Source: Erinaceus europaeus (lineage: Eukaryota > Chordata > Mammalia > Eulipotyphla > Erinaceidae). Taken from it: a DNA stretch of 64,000 nt. The translations under genes were made by a program, and so were the position numbers. The stretch spans positions 66,427,353-66,491,352 of the forward strand of contig NC_080175.1 in the NCBI RefSeq assembly GCF_950295315.1. The letters are read 5' to 3'. Under the pieces are notes generated by a model. It saw nothing but the letters and a program-made list of their open reading frames with translations. It was not told the DNA's origin and searched no databases. Positions 54,006-63,860 of the stretch are shown piece by piece; position 1 is the first letter of the stretch, and each line of letters begins with the position of its first letter.

Positions 54006-54027
54006 TAAACACAAAAATTTCCTCTGT

Positions 54028-54170
54028 GGTCTGGGAGGTGGTGCAGTGGACAAAACACTGGATTCTCAACCATGAGGTCCTGAGTTTGATCCCTGGCAGC
54101 ACGTGTACTAGAGTGATGTCTGGTTCTTTCTCTCCTCCTATCTCTCTCACGAATAAATAAATAAATAAAT
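54028..54170 (+). mobile_element. SINE-F copy
   Basis: GTCTGGGAGGTGGTGCAGTGG, AAACACTGGATTCTCAACC, GAGTTTGATCCCTGGCAGC and a tail of AATAAATAAATAAATAAATT define the family. It is the best preserved SINE-F in the window. Confidence 0.8.
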
Positions 54171-54199
54171 TCTTTTTAAAAAAATTCTTCTTTATTTCA

Positions 54200-54765
54200 A
54201 GGGCTGATTCTTCCTCATTTATAAAGTCTGTTCAAAGAACCTATCAAATCTAACCAGGAAGCTGTTCACCTGCAGTTTAAGAGCTAGAAGACATTGGATG
54301 GGGTGGGTCTGATGTACAAAGACAGGCCCAGCTCCTGGGCTGAGGGTCCTGAGGAAGGAGATGGCTGGAGGGGAGCCAACCAGATGACAGGCCCTCTGTT
54401 CAAAGAGGTGGGAAGCCATGGGGTTCCATCCAGGTCAGGGACCCCTCACCCTGGCAGTTCATCTGAACTCAGCTTTCGCTCTCCAAGACTGCCAGCCCAG
54501 AGGCTGAGCCCCATCTGTCCTTGGTCCTGTCACCTGTACCTTGAAACAGAAACATCTGGAAACATGGGGGGGGGGTGACTAGGAATAGGAGTGACAGGAG
54601 GTGAAGTTCTTTCCAAGGAGGCCCCAGACAATGGAGGTGGAGGAGGGCAGGAAAATGGCTGTAGTTGAGTAAGTACTGCATTCCAGACTGAGTGTATAGT
54701 ATTCCTACACACATTACAGAGGCAGCTGTTTGCAAAAGTTCTCAGGCTTGACTTGTCCCAGATCA
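54200..54765. other. Unique noncoding DNA
   Basis: No repeat or gene is recognised. Confidence 0.4.
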
Positions 54766-54769
54766 ACTC

Positions 54770-54905
54770 TATTTATTTATTTATTTAAAGAAGAAAGAGA
54801 GAGAGCCAGAGCATCACCCTGGTACATGTGCTGCTGAGGATTGAACTCTGGAACCTCAGACTTGACAGTTCAATGCTTTACCTACTGCACCACTTCCCAA
54901 GCCAC
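54770..54905 (-). mobile_element. SINE-F copy, minus strand
   Basis: TTATTTATTTATTTAAAG, GAGAGAGCCAGAGCATCACC, GGATTGAACTCTGGAACC and ACTGCACCACTTCCCAAGCC are the reverse of SINE-F. Confidence 0.8.
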
Positions 54906-54909
54906 CCAG

Positions 54910-55985
54910 ATTAACTTTATTTCTGAAATTTGGATATCTAAGCCTCAAAGAGTAAAACAACAACAACAAACACAAGCTAACAAAATATTTTCAGACCATA
55001 AGCTATGGCAAAAGAAAAAAAAAAGCTTCTTTTTTTAAAGTCTTATCTTAGAGAAGTGCATTTTATGAATCAGTTGGAGAGGCAGTATGCATTCAGCATG
55101 ACTTTGCAGAGAGGAGAAAACCTGGACCGATCTAAGATGGGGAGGAAATAGCATGAAATGTAGCACCCTGACGCTTCAGACTTGTCAGTATCCGTGCAGA
55201 AATAATATGTCCTATTTAATATCTCTCATAGTGGAAGGTCAGCGTGGGGAATATCCACTAATCTCCTCAGAACAGGTGCTGTGTCCTCAGTCCCTACAGA
55301 TGCTTGCTGGTCTGGGACACATTTTCTCCTCCTAGGAGGGAGCGGGTGTGACTCATCTGCAGAACCAGAGGGCTGACACAAAGACGCTCTGTCAGCTTCC
55401 TTGGCACCATCTGTCTGTCTCCTCCTCTGGAGCCTGCTTTTCTCAACTCGGGCATCTGGTTTACCTCTTATAAGTCAAGATGATCTGCATGTTGTCTTAA
55501 CTCTCACACTAGCTGCCACCATGCAAGTGAGGCTTCAACCACTTGAGTGTGTTAACCAGCCCATGGCAGCACTTGAGTGGGAGCTGGACCCTGAGGAGTA
55601 GGAGCCTGAGCTGGGTTGGTTTATCTGATGCCATCCACCCTGGAAGATGGGCAGATGACAACATGTAACATCGGGTTGCAAGGTTGAGACTTGAACACTG
55701 GGTGCCCTACGTCTCATCTATTACATGTGCAGGACGAGACCAGACTGAGATGCAGAAAGAGTGTGGAGCCCATCCAGATTCCCAGGCCTGACTTCTCTAT
55801 CTCCACACAAGCCCAGGACGACCTCAGGTGGGAGTGGAGGCATCTGCTGTTCAGCTGTGGCTGCCAGCACAGGGGATCTGACTGCCCCCTACTGGCCAGC
55901 CTCCCCCCAGGCCATGGTCTCCAATCCCTCAATCCCATAAGAAAACACCTTCCAAGCTAGAAATTCTCTGCTGAGTGGACACCAC
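54910..55985. other. Unique noncoding DNA
   Basis: About 1.1 kb without a recognised repeat or supported gene. Short frames of 60-90 codons on both strands do not show domains. Confidence 0.4.
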
Positions 55986-55987
55986 AC

Positions 55988-56205
55988 TTGGGCACACAAA
56001 GCCTCATTGTTCCTGGGGGGGGGGGCATTTTTCCCCTTTCTTTTATATAGAAGGTGAGAGACAAAGAAAAATGGCCAGAAGGATGGAGAGAAGGAGAGAC
56101 CCCTGCAGCTCTGATTCCCCACTCATGAAGTGCCCCTCTTCTTGGGTGGGTAAGAGGGTCTTGTACTTGGGTTCTTGCACTCTACCAGGTGTACCACCTC
56201 CCAGC
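55988..56205 (-). mobile_element. SINE-B copy, minus strand
   Basis: GATTCCCCACTCATGAAGTGCC, GTGGGTAAGAGGGTCTTG and ACTCTACCAGGTGTACCACC fit a minus-strand SINE-B, with a G run at 56017-56026. Confidence 0.65.
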
Positions 56206-56209
56206 CACC

Positions 56210-57135
56210 TACTTACCCTCACCCTCATGCTCAGGTCTTATTTTAAAAGCACAATTGTGTTCTGGCCTTCTCGGTCTGCAGGGCTGGGCCTTGCCTATGA
56301 CAGCCTTCATGCTAGAAAAACATCTAAGCAGATGGTAGGTGTCTAGACTTAGCCCTTTACTGTTTCCATGACAGGGAAAGTGCACAGAATTGAATGTCCC
56401 TTCAGAAGCATGAGAAAGAAATGGCGCTGTCCACAAGCCTTAGTTGAGCCTGAAAGGCAGCATCCAGCTAATTATTCTCACTCTACTTCTGCATGCTCAT
56501 GTCTCTCAGTGCATTATTATTCAGAACACTGACTAGGCAGGGGGAAAAAAAGCAATTACAATTTGCTGTTTGGGACATGAAGTAAGAGTCTCTTGCATCC
56601 TGTGAAATTTCTCAGGTGCCAGCTAGGTTGAGCTCTTAGCCTCCATCCACTGACCTCTCAATTCTCTTCTGCCACAAAACAGTCTGTGATCTCTTCTGGG
56701 CCTGATTATGTCTGTACTGAGGTTTCTGAGGCTCTGGAGATCAATTAAAACTGAAACGGGAATGCTCATTAGATGTTAGGACAAGAATCCTCTTAATTAA
56801 TTGTATTAGGCAGTGAATACTGCCAGGAGACTACACTGTTTTATTGAACATAAGCTTGGATTTTATGCTGATGCTTCTGGTTGTCCACTTATCTGTTCAA
56901 CAACTGCCTTTGGGACACCCGTGATGTGCCTGGCTCTGTTCCGGGCATGGAGGGTGAAGGATCGGGTTGAGAAAGGCTGAGGGATCATCACACGGGAGGG
57001 AGGGTCACCAGGATAAGCTGCTAGAACTAGCAAAACTCTAGGAGAGTCACTCCTGCTCTCAACTGCTTGTGTATGTCATGAAGCACTTTGAACAAAATTT
57101 GAGGAATGAGGAGTTGTTTTTGGTTGTTTGTTTTC
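56210..57135. other. Unique noncoding DNA
   Basis: No repeat or gene is recognised over about 900 bases. Confidence 0.4.
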
Positions 57136-57137
57136 TT

Positions 57138-57376
57138 TTCTTTTCTTTACTGTCACCAGGGTTATCTGTCATTGGGGTCTAGTGCCTATACATGAATTCA
57201 GTGCTCCCAGTGGCCATTTTTTCCAGTTTTTTTTCTTTCTATTTTATTGCATAGGACAAAGAGAAATTGTGAGGGGAGGTGAAGCTAGAGAGGAAGAGAG
57301 AACAATAGACACCTGCAGTCCTGCTTCACTGCTCATGAAGTCTCTTCTCTGTAGTTTGGGGGGTGGGAATTCAAAC
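57138..57376 (-). mobile_element. SINE-B long form, left part, minus strand
   Basis: The 3' module (TCACCAGGGTTATCTGTC ... TGCTCCCAGTGGCC) is followed by the body (CCTGCAGTCCTGCTTCACTGC). An L1 insertion interrupts it and its head side resumes at 57942. Confidence 0.75.
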
Positions 57377-57385
57377 CCAGGTCCT

Positions 57386-57932
57386 AAAATTACTAAAGTA
57401 ATGGACCCTTTGGAACATACCTAAAAAATTTTCTTAGCTTATTCCCACACAAAGACCTCTAGATTCATCTGCTCTGTTCCTACCTTTGGGTCCCTATTTA
57501 TTAAAAATTTGTCCTGATTTCTATCTTACTGCCTTTTAGCTATGAAGTTGCAGATGCTACCATGACACCATCCTGACTTCCCTGGGCAGATGACCTCACT
57601 AATGTGTCTTGGAACCTCACCTCCCCAGAGCTCCATCCCATCAAGGAAAATTAAAAAACAGGCTGGGGGGGGGGTGTGGACTGACTTTCTAATGTCCATG
57701 TTCATCAGAGAAGCAATTACAAAAGCCTTCTACATCCCATAAAGAATCTTGGCCTATACTCCCAGAGGGATAAAGAATATGGAAGCTTCCAATAAAGGGG
57801 ATGGGACATGGAACTCTGGTGGTAGGAACTGTATGGGATTGAATCCCTATTATCTTACATTTGTGTTATTCATTATTAAATAATTAATAAAAAATAAAAG
57901 ATAATAACCCAACTATAACAATGAAAAAAAAT
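57386..57932 (+). mobile_element. L1 3' UTR insertion nested in a SINE-B
   Basis: Distal L1 3' UTR in plus orientation (GATGCTACCATGACACC, ACTAATGTGTCTTGGAACC, CCCAGAGGGATAAAGAATATG) with a tail of A-rich sequence. A 9-base duplication CCAGGTCCT lies at 57377-57385 and 57933-57941. The SINE-B is older than this insertion. Confidence 0.85.
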
Positions 57933-57941
57933 CCAGGTCCT

Positions 57942-57992
57942 TGAGCATAACAATATGTGCTTTTAATTGGGTGGGCTACTACCTGTCCCCTA
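57942..57992 (-). mobile_element. SINE-B right part, minus strand
   Basis: TGAGCATAACAATATGTGC, TAATTGGGTGGGCTACTACC completes the head side of the SINE-B split at 57376. Confidence 0.7.
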
Positions 57993-58372
57993 CCCCCCAT
58001 GGGGAGATATTTTGAAAGGACAAATCAGGGAAGGGCCTTCCAAGCAGAGTGGGAGTCACTGGTGCCTCAGGAACATAGCCCCTGGAAGCAGATTGGAAAT
58101 CAAAGGCTGTGTTATGGGGAGGGTACAGAGCTTGGGTAGTGAGGTAGGCATGCATCAGACACTGTTCTGACGATGTGGCGTTATCTCTCCTCGTTGCATT
58201 TCTACAACTGTGTGAGGGTGACACCATTAGTTCTGTCTTATACACAAGAAAGCTGGGGTTTTGATAAGTTTTATGACTTGCTCTGATTGGTGATTTAGTA
58301 GATACTAGAGCTGGGTTTACCTCCCCCTGAAGAAATGGCACTATCAATCACTCTTCAAAACAACTCCATCTA
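57993..58372. other. Unique noncoding DNA
   Basis: No repeat or gene is recognised. Confidence 0.4.
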
Positions 58373-58375
58373 TAA

Positions 58376-58505
58376 TGATAGAGAAATAATAACACAATGG
58401 TTCTGAAAAAGAATCTCCTGCCTGAGGTTCCAAAGTCCCAGGTTCAATCCCCAGCATCACCATCTTCAGAACTGAGCAGTGCTCTGGCAAAAACAAATAA
58501 AAACT
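58376..58505 (+). mobile_element. SINE-C copy
   Basis: GATAGAGAAATAATAACACAATGG, CTGCCTGAGGTTCCAAAGTCC, GGTTCAATCCCCAGCATC and GAGCAGTGCTCTGGC define it. Confidence 0.75.
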
Positions 58506-58519
58506 ATATTTCATAAACA

Positions 58520-58765
58520 AAGCAAAGGGAGAGGATGACTCATGTATAAACCTATGTCTGAGGATATGAAGGCAGGAGAGGCTGGGTTATAAGGGGAGGG
58601 GGCAGCTCCCTTCCTAAGGGGAAGGGCACTTTGGTGAGGGGTGAGCTGTGCACACAGTTTGTACACAGTTTGGGGAAATGGGAACTTGTACCCAAGATGA
58701 TAAAAACTGTGCTAAGGACATTTCCTCAGTAAATGCTAATTAAAAATAAAATAGAATAAATGCAT
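58520..58765 (+). mobile_element. Old L1 3' UTR fragment
   Basis: Wording similar to 53820-53990 (GGTGAGGGGTGAGCTG, TTTGGGGAAATGGGAAC) with an A-rich end. Strongly diverged. Confidence 0.45.
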
Positions 58766-58816
58766 GTCAAGCCCCCATTCCTCTAAGTACAGCAATTACT
58801 GTGTGGCAACAGAATC

Positions 58817-58872
58817 ATATATATACATATACATATACATATATATATATATAATATATATATATATATAAT
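58817..58872. repeat. AT-rich (AT)n/(ATAC)n repeat
   Basis: Units of ATAC and AT from 58817 to about 58870, lying at the A-tail end of the minus-strand L1 that follows. Confidence 0.85.
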
Positions 58873-59560
58873 TTTTATTTATAAAAAAGGAAACACTGGC
58901 AAAAACCATAGGATAAGAGGGATACAACTCCACACAATTCGCACCACCAGAACTCCATATCCCTAATAGGTTTCTTATTCTTTATCCCTCTGGGAGTATG
59001 GACCCAGGGTCATTATGGGGTGCAGAAGGTGGGAGGTCTGGCTTCTGTAATTGCTTCCCCACTGAACATAGGCATTGACAGGTGGATCCATACTCCCAGT
59101 CTGTCTCTCCCTTTCCCTAGTGGGGTGGGGCTCTGGGGAAGCGAGGCTCCAGGACACATTGGTGGGGTTATCTGCCCAGGGAAGTCTGATTGGCATCATG
59201 TTAGCATCTGGAACCTGGTGGCTGAAAGAGTTAACATATAGAGCTAAAAAAAAAAAACGTTGACTAATCATGAACCTAAAGACTGGAATAGTCCAGATGA
59301 AGATTTGGGGGTCTCCGTTTTGTAGATAGTTAGTAGTCCTATTTTAGTTATATTTCAAAGGGTCCATGGCTATACTAGTATTTTTTTCCTTTTTTTATTT
59401 GTTTGTTTTTCTGAGCCCGACATCTGATATGCAGGTGGACCCAAGTTATTGTCTGAGGGAGATGATGTCATGACTGGAAAAAGGACCAGAAAGCTGGATC
59501 AGGAAAGATTTTCCAAATATGGGAAAGGTGTATAAATATTGTTGACTGTAAACCCCACCG
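58866..59560 (-). mobile_element. L1 3' UTR, minus strand
   Basis: Reverse of the distal 3' UTR with well preserved blocks (GAGTATGGACCCAGGGTC, GGCTTCTGTAATTGC, CAGGACACATTGGTGG, CTGGAACCTGGTGGCTG). It extends into CCCGACATCTGATATGC. It appears relatively young because its match to the 4715-6202 element is close. Confidence 0.85.
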
Positions 59561-60029
59561 ATTTGATTTGATCTGATCTGGGGCCCAAATTCAGCTTAGA
59601 AGCCTATGTGACCTCTGCATCCCTGTAGATCTGAGCTCACATTCTGTGGTCATGAGTAGAAACGTTCCAAGCTGCCCCAATTTCAGAACCCATCTTCTTC
59701 AGGTGGAAGATAGAGTATGTTGTCCAGCCCCCCTTCGGAGGCTGGAACATTTTCTACCGTTGTTGATGCATGTTGAGGGCAAGGACCTACGGGGGCCCAC
59801 AGAGGGGCCTATTGTGTTGTTCCTGACAGAGATGACCAGTAACAATGGAGAGAAGTAGTTATTCGAGGTCTAGGTCCTTCATGTCTGTTTGGGAATCTCA
59901 GGACTCCCCAGCTACGGCCCTGGCAACAGAATTCTAATTTCAGATCTGATGTTCCTTTATGGTAAGTGCGGCAAGGATTTAGCTGACAAATTCTGAAGGG
60001 GACTAACTAAGATGAGAAGGACGAGTGTG
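59561..60029. other. Unique or undetermined DNA
   Basis: Probably includes further L1 3' UTR on its left side, but no boundary could be fixed. No gene is seen. Confidence 0.35.
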
Positions 60030-60140
60030 CTCTGTGAGCCTTCTGGTGGTGCAGAGCAGTGGTGGGTGCAGTATGGAGCTACGCCCCTGTAATCTTACAA
60101 TCTAGTAAACTATAATTAAGTCACTAATTAATATCTTAAA
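60030..60140 (+). mobile_element. L1 3' end scrap
   Basis: CTTCTGGTGGTGCAGAGC, GGGTGCAGTATGGAGC, CCTGTAATCTTACAATC and TCACTAATTAATATC correspond to the L1 end at 40500-40590. Confidence 0.55.
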
Positions 60141-60194
60141 ATAAGTCATGAGCATGAGATGAACAAGTGTCTTTAGCACTATTTTTATAAAAAT

Positions 60195-60290
60195 AATTTA
60201 ATTTTTTTAATAAAAAGAGACACAGAGAGAAAGAGCCCTGCTCAGCTCTGGCTGATGGTGGTGCTGGGGGTGAACCTGGAACCTTGGGTG
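60195..60290 (-). mobile_element. SINE-C fragment, minus strand
   Basis: GCCCTGCTCAGCTCTGGC, GGTGGTGCTGGGGGTGAACC is the reverse of a SINE-C 3' half. Confidence 0.6.
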
Positions 60291-60373
60291 AAATCTTAAA
60301 TCTCATCATTCCCAGTTTCATCCACAACGGAAATCACAGTGTCAAGTAGAAAACTCAAATAGTTATGCTCCCT

Positions 60374-60471
60374 TGGAGGCTGGGCAGTGGCACACCTGCT
60401 TAAGCACACATAGTAATATGTACAAGGACCCTGGGCAGGGACTTGGGTTTGAGCCTCCATTTGGATGCTTC
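60374..60471 (+). mobile_element. SINE-B left part
   Basis: GAGGCTGGGCAGTGGCACACC, CACACATAGTAATATGTAC and GGGTTTGAGCCTCC give the head and B-box region. A SINE-A insertion splits it; the body resumes at 60767. Confidence 0.75.
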
Positions 60472-60488
60472 AAAAGTGGTAAAACAGG

Positions 60489-60749
60489 GAGTCTGGCGGT
60501 AGCGCAGCGGGTTAAGCACACGTGGCGCAAAGTGCAAGGACTGGCGTAGAATCCTGGTTGGAGCCCCCGGCTCCCCACCTGCAGGGGAGTCGCTTCACAG
60601 GCAGTGAAGCAGGTGTGCAGGTGTCTCTCTTTCTCTCCCTCTCTCTGTCTTTCCCTCCTCTCTCCATTTCTCTCTGTCCTATCCAACAATAATAACAACA
60701 ATAGAGCAACAAGGGCAACAAAAGGGAATAAATAAATAAAGTTTAACAA
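60489..60749 (+). mobile_element. Young SINE-A copy nested in a SINE-B
   Basis: The head GCGGTAGCGCAGCGGGTTAAG is intact and the body and tail (GGGCAACAAAAGGGAATAAA) match the family closely. The B-box is altered to GGTTGGAGCCC. A perfect 17-base duplication AAAAGTGGTAAAACAGG lies at 60472-60488 and 60750-60766. This is the longest SINE target duplication in the window. Confidence 0.92.
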
Positions 60750-60766
60750 AAAAGTGGTAAAACAGG

Positions 60767-60895
60767 CCTGCAGGTATCTCTCTGTTCACTCCCTCCCCAT
60801 CTTCCCCCTCTCAACTTCTATTTGTCCTACTGAGTGAAATAGAAAAAGGAAAACATGACTGCCAGCCAAAAATAACCCTGGAGGGAAAAAAAAGT
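60767..60895 (+). mobile_element. SINE-B right part
   Basis: The CT body (CCTGCAGGTATCTCTCTG), an AGAAAAAGGAAAAC linker and the 3' module remnant (ACTGCCAGCCAAAAATAACC) continue the SINE-B split at 60471. Confidence 0.7.
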
Positions 60896-61029
60896 TATGT
60901 TCACACCAAGTTTTTTTGTTTTTTTCTTTTTTAATCTCAGACAACTTTCCTGTTAATTTATTATTGTCTATCTATTGAATGGAATGAAAGGGGGGAAAAG
61001 TTCGCTTAAATCATTATCTTTTAAAAAAT

Positions 61030-61306
61030 TTTTTAATGGTTATTTATTTTCCCTTTTCTTGCCCTTGTTGTTTTTCATTGTTGTTGTAGTTATTGTTGTT
61101 ACTGATGTCATTGTTGTTGGATAAGACAGAGAGAAATGGAGAGGAGGGGAAGACAGAGGGGGGAGAGAAAGACACCTGCAGATCAGCTTCACTGCTTGTG
61201 AAGCAACTCCCCTGCCGGTAGAGAGCTGGAGGCTTGAACTGGGATCCTTACTATAGTCCTTGTGCTTTGTGCCACCTGCACTTAACCCGCTGTGCTACTG
61301 CCCAAC
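61030..61306 (-). mobile_element. SINE-A copy, minus strand
   Basis: TTCCCTTTTCTTGCCCTTG, GGATAAGACAGAGAGAAATGG, GGAGGCTTGAACTGGGATCC and CTTAACCCGCTGTGCTACTGCC give tail, body, B-box and head in reverse. Confidence 0.85.
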
Positions 61307-61317
61307 TCTTTAGAATC

Positions 61318-61434
61318 TTCTTGAGATGGTGAAATAGCTCATTTGGATAATGTGCTGCTTTGCCATGTGTGCAACTCAGGTTCAAGCCTGGCCCCCAGCA
61401 CATTGAAGGAAGCTTCAGTGTTGTGTTCTCATTG

Positions 61435-61440
<6 letters not shown>
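61318..61440 (+). mobile_element. SINE-D copy
   Basis: GATGGTGAAATAGCTCATTTGG, GCTGCTTTGCCATGTGTGC and GGTTCAAGCCTGGCCCC mark SINE-D, followed by its TC tail. Confidence 0.8.
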
Positions 61441-61483
<43 letters not shown>

Positions 61484-61491
61484 TTCTCTTA
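61436..61491. repeat. (TC)n microsatellite
   Basis: About 25 TC units with single interruptions at the tail of a SINE-D. Confidence 0.9.
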
Positions 61492-61510
61492 CTCTTTATG
61501 CCTCTCTGTG

Positions 61511-62200
61511 TCTACTGAGAGAGGACAGACCTTCTTATCAAGTAACTAAACCACCACCAACAGCTATACCAATAACAGAAGGAAGAAAGACTTGAGACTG
61601 AGTGATAGACATCATGGGATCTTCAGCTGATTGGATGAGAGAGTCAGGAGCAGAAGTCAGCCTGTAGCTTGTGAAATGTGACTTTCCTTTGTGGGTGAGC
61701 AGCCCTTGAGGGCTGATGAGGCCTCACCAAGGTCCAGGGAGAGCAGGCCTCAAGCCAGGGACTGATTTCTCATTCCAAGAAGACAGTTCAGACACCAGCA
61801 GCTACAAGCCCTCATTCATATGTGTCCCACCATCAATATTTTGCTAGCCAGTGCTGCTGCCTCTGCATTTTAGCTCTCTGTCTCATCCAACCCCCAGATC
61901 CCACTCCAACCTTTGTGAGTTGGTCTAACTCAGGACAAGAAAGACCAGGGTTGGTATTCTGCTTCTGCTACTTGAGCTAAGACGAGGCCAACTCCTTTAG
62001 CTTCCTAGCCTTGGTGTTCTCACCAGTAATGCAATACACCCTTTAGGCAGGTATCCTGAGCATGGAATGACATACCATAAAGGAAGCAACTCCAATACCC
62101 AGACCAGTGGTGCTCAGTCATTGTCCATTCCCAGCACATCTCTTCCACCAAGAACCCAGGGAAATGGCCTTGAGTTTCATTTATAAATTGACAATAATGG
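61511..62200. other. Unique noncoding DNA
   Basis: No repeat or gene is recognised. Confidence 0.4.
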
Positions 62201-62265
62201 GCTGGGGAGATAGCATAGTGGTTATGTAAAAGAATAAATAAATAAATAAATAAATATTAAAAAGA
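62201..62265 (+). mobile_element. Truncated SINE-C
   Basis: GGCTGGGGAGATAGCATAGTGG is joined directly to an AATA-repeat tail, so almost all of the body is missing. The flanking ATTGACAATAA phrase occurs at 62188-62198 and again at 62271-62281, indicating a target duplication of about 11 bases. Confidence 0.75.
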
Positions 62266-62281
62266 AATAAATTGACAATAA

Positions 62282-62432
62282 CATCTATATTATTCTGTGA
62301 TATGTTTTTGCCATGTTACTATCTCATAACTGATACATTTCCCTAAAATGGGTGTCTATACATCCCACCCTCCACCAGACCATTGTCCTGTTCTGCTTGA
62401 AGGGTTGTACATCTTGTTTCTTTGCGCCTCAA
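62282..62432. other. Unique noncoding DNA
   Basis: No feature is seen. Confidence 0.4.
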
Positions 62433-62444
62433 AAGATGGGACAA

Positions 62445-62726
62445 GGGAGTCGGGCTGTAGCACAGTGGGTTAAGCACAGGTGGCGCAAAGTGCAAGGACC
62501 AGCATAAAGATACTGGTTCGAGCCCTGACTCCCCACCTACAGGAGAGTCGCTTCACAGGTGGTGAAGTAGGTCTGCAGGTGTCTATCTTTCTCTCCCCCT
62601 CTGTGTCTTCCCCTCCTCTCTAGACATTTCTCTCTGTCCTATCCAACAACAATGACAACAATAATAAAATAAGGGCAACAAAAGGGAATAAATAAATAAA
62701 ATAAAAATAAAATATATTTTAAAAAT
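62445..62726 (+). mobile_element. SINE-A copy with exact target duplication
   Basis: The head GCTGTAGCACAGTGGGTTAAG, intact B-box GGTTCGAGCCC and the tail GGGCAACAAAAGGGAATAAA followed by AAATA units identify it. A perfect 12-base duplication AAGATGGGACAA lies at 62433-62444 and 62727-62738. Confidence 0.9.
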
Positions 62727-62839
62727 AAGATGGGACAAATACAGGCACAATCAGTCCACTTTGCTGAAAATGAACCCAGTAACCTGTGCTGAGTCTCTCA
62801 AATCACTCTTTTACTTTTTTTAAGGGCTTTTTGTTTGTT

Positions 62840-62870
62840 TGTTTTTTACTAGTAATTTAACAACAGGTTA
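62840..62870 (-). mobile_element. L1 end, minus strand, left scrap
   Basis: TTTTTTACTAGTAATTTAAC and the following CAGGTTACAAGATTATAGG are the A-tail side of a minus-strand L1 that continues at 63447. Confidence 0.6.
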
Positions 62871-62886
62871 CAAGATTATAGGATTA

Positions 62887-63430
62887 TGACTTCCCCGGGC
62901 AGACAACCTCACAGACAATACAACATTGTTGTGTCTTGGAAACTCACTACTCCAGAGCCTTGCCCCTGGGTATGGATCAACCTGCCAATGTCCATGTCCA
63001 GCAGAGAAGCAATCACAGAAACCAGAACTCCCACCTACTGCATCCCCAAAATAATTTTGATTGATTCTCCCAGTGGGGAAGAAATGACAGGAGGAAGATG
63101 ACCACAGGGTTCAGAACTCCAACCCCATCAGGAACCAAAGAGAGAGGAGGAAAGAGGGAGGAACATTTGGATGTATTAATAGGTATATGTGTGACTTGGA
63201 AAGGAAGAAAAGATGGGACCTTACAAAAAAAAAGACAAATATATACAAATATAGACAGTTACAGTAGGAATAATAGTTAACCCATATCTATAAACTTGGA
63301 AGAACTGCTGTACCTTACAGTGGAGCGACTGGGGATCCAGAACTCTGATGGTTAATGGTGTGGCATTTTACCCCTTTTATCTTGTAATTTTGATAAACCA
63401 ATATTAAATCACTAATAAAAAATTTAAAAC
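62887..63430 (+). mobile_element. L1 3' UTR insertion nested in another L1
   Basis: Distal L1 3' UTR in plus orientation (TGACTTCCCCGGGCAG, CCAGCAGAGAAGCAATCACAG, GGAACCAAAGAGAGAGG) ends in CACTAATAAAAAATTTAAAA. A perfect 16-base duplication CAAGATTATAGGATTA lies at 62871-62886 and 63431-63446. It carries an internal stretch (63110-63300) not seen in the other distal 3' UTR copies. Confidence 0.9.
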
Positions 63431-63446
63431 CAAGATTATAGGATTA

Positions 63447-63531
63447 CAGGGTAGAGTTCCACACAGCACCAAACATCAAATTTCTGTACCCTGTCCTCCA
63501 ACAATAACCACTATAGTTCTCTCAGAGTCTT
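63447..63531 (-). mobile_element. L1 3' UTR, minus strand, middle part
   Basis: CAGGGTAGAGTTCCACACAGC, AAATTTCTGTACCCTGTCC, AACCACTATAGTTCTC match the reverse L1 3' end seen at 25400-25490. It is interrupted at 63541 by a SINE-A. Confidence 0.75.
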
Positions 63532-63541
63532 AGAAATAGTT

Positions 63542-63850
63542 TATCTGGGAGTTGGGCAGTAGCACAGCAGGTTAAACACACATGGTACAAAGTGCAAAGA
63601 CCGGCATAAGGATCCCAGTTCAAGCCCCCAGCTCCCCACCTGCAGGGGAGTCGTTTCACAGATGGTGAAACCAGTCTGCAGGTGTCTATCTTTGTCTCCC
63701 CCTCTCTGTCTTCCCCTCCTCTCTCCATTTCTCTCTGCCCTATTCAACAATAACAACATCATCAACAACAATAATAATAACTACTACAACAATTTTAAAA
63801 AACCAGCAAGGGCAACAAAAGGGAAAATAAATAATAAAAAAATAAATAAA
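63542..63850 (+). mobile_element. SINE-A copy nested in an L1
   Basis: The head GGCAGTAGCACAGCAGGTTAA, the B-box variant GTTCAAGCCCC and tail AGGGCAACAAAAGGGAAAAT identify it. A perfect 10-base duplication AGAAATAGTT lies at 63532-63541 and 63851-63860. Confidence 0.9.
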
Positions 63851-63860
63851 AGAAATAGTT

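Noticed and set aside
53821..54150. A 109-codon minus frame
   Set aside because: It overlaps an L1 3' UTR and a SINE-F in antisense.
55401..55601. A 66-codon frame starting with a signal-peptide-like leader
   Set aside because: It is short, ends without a recognisable domain, and no splice donor or conserved continuation is visible.
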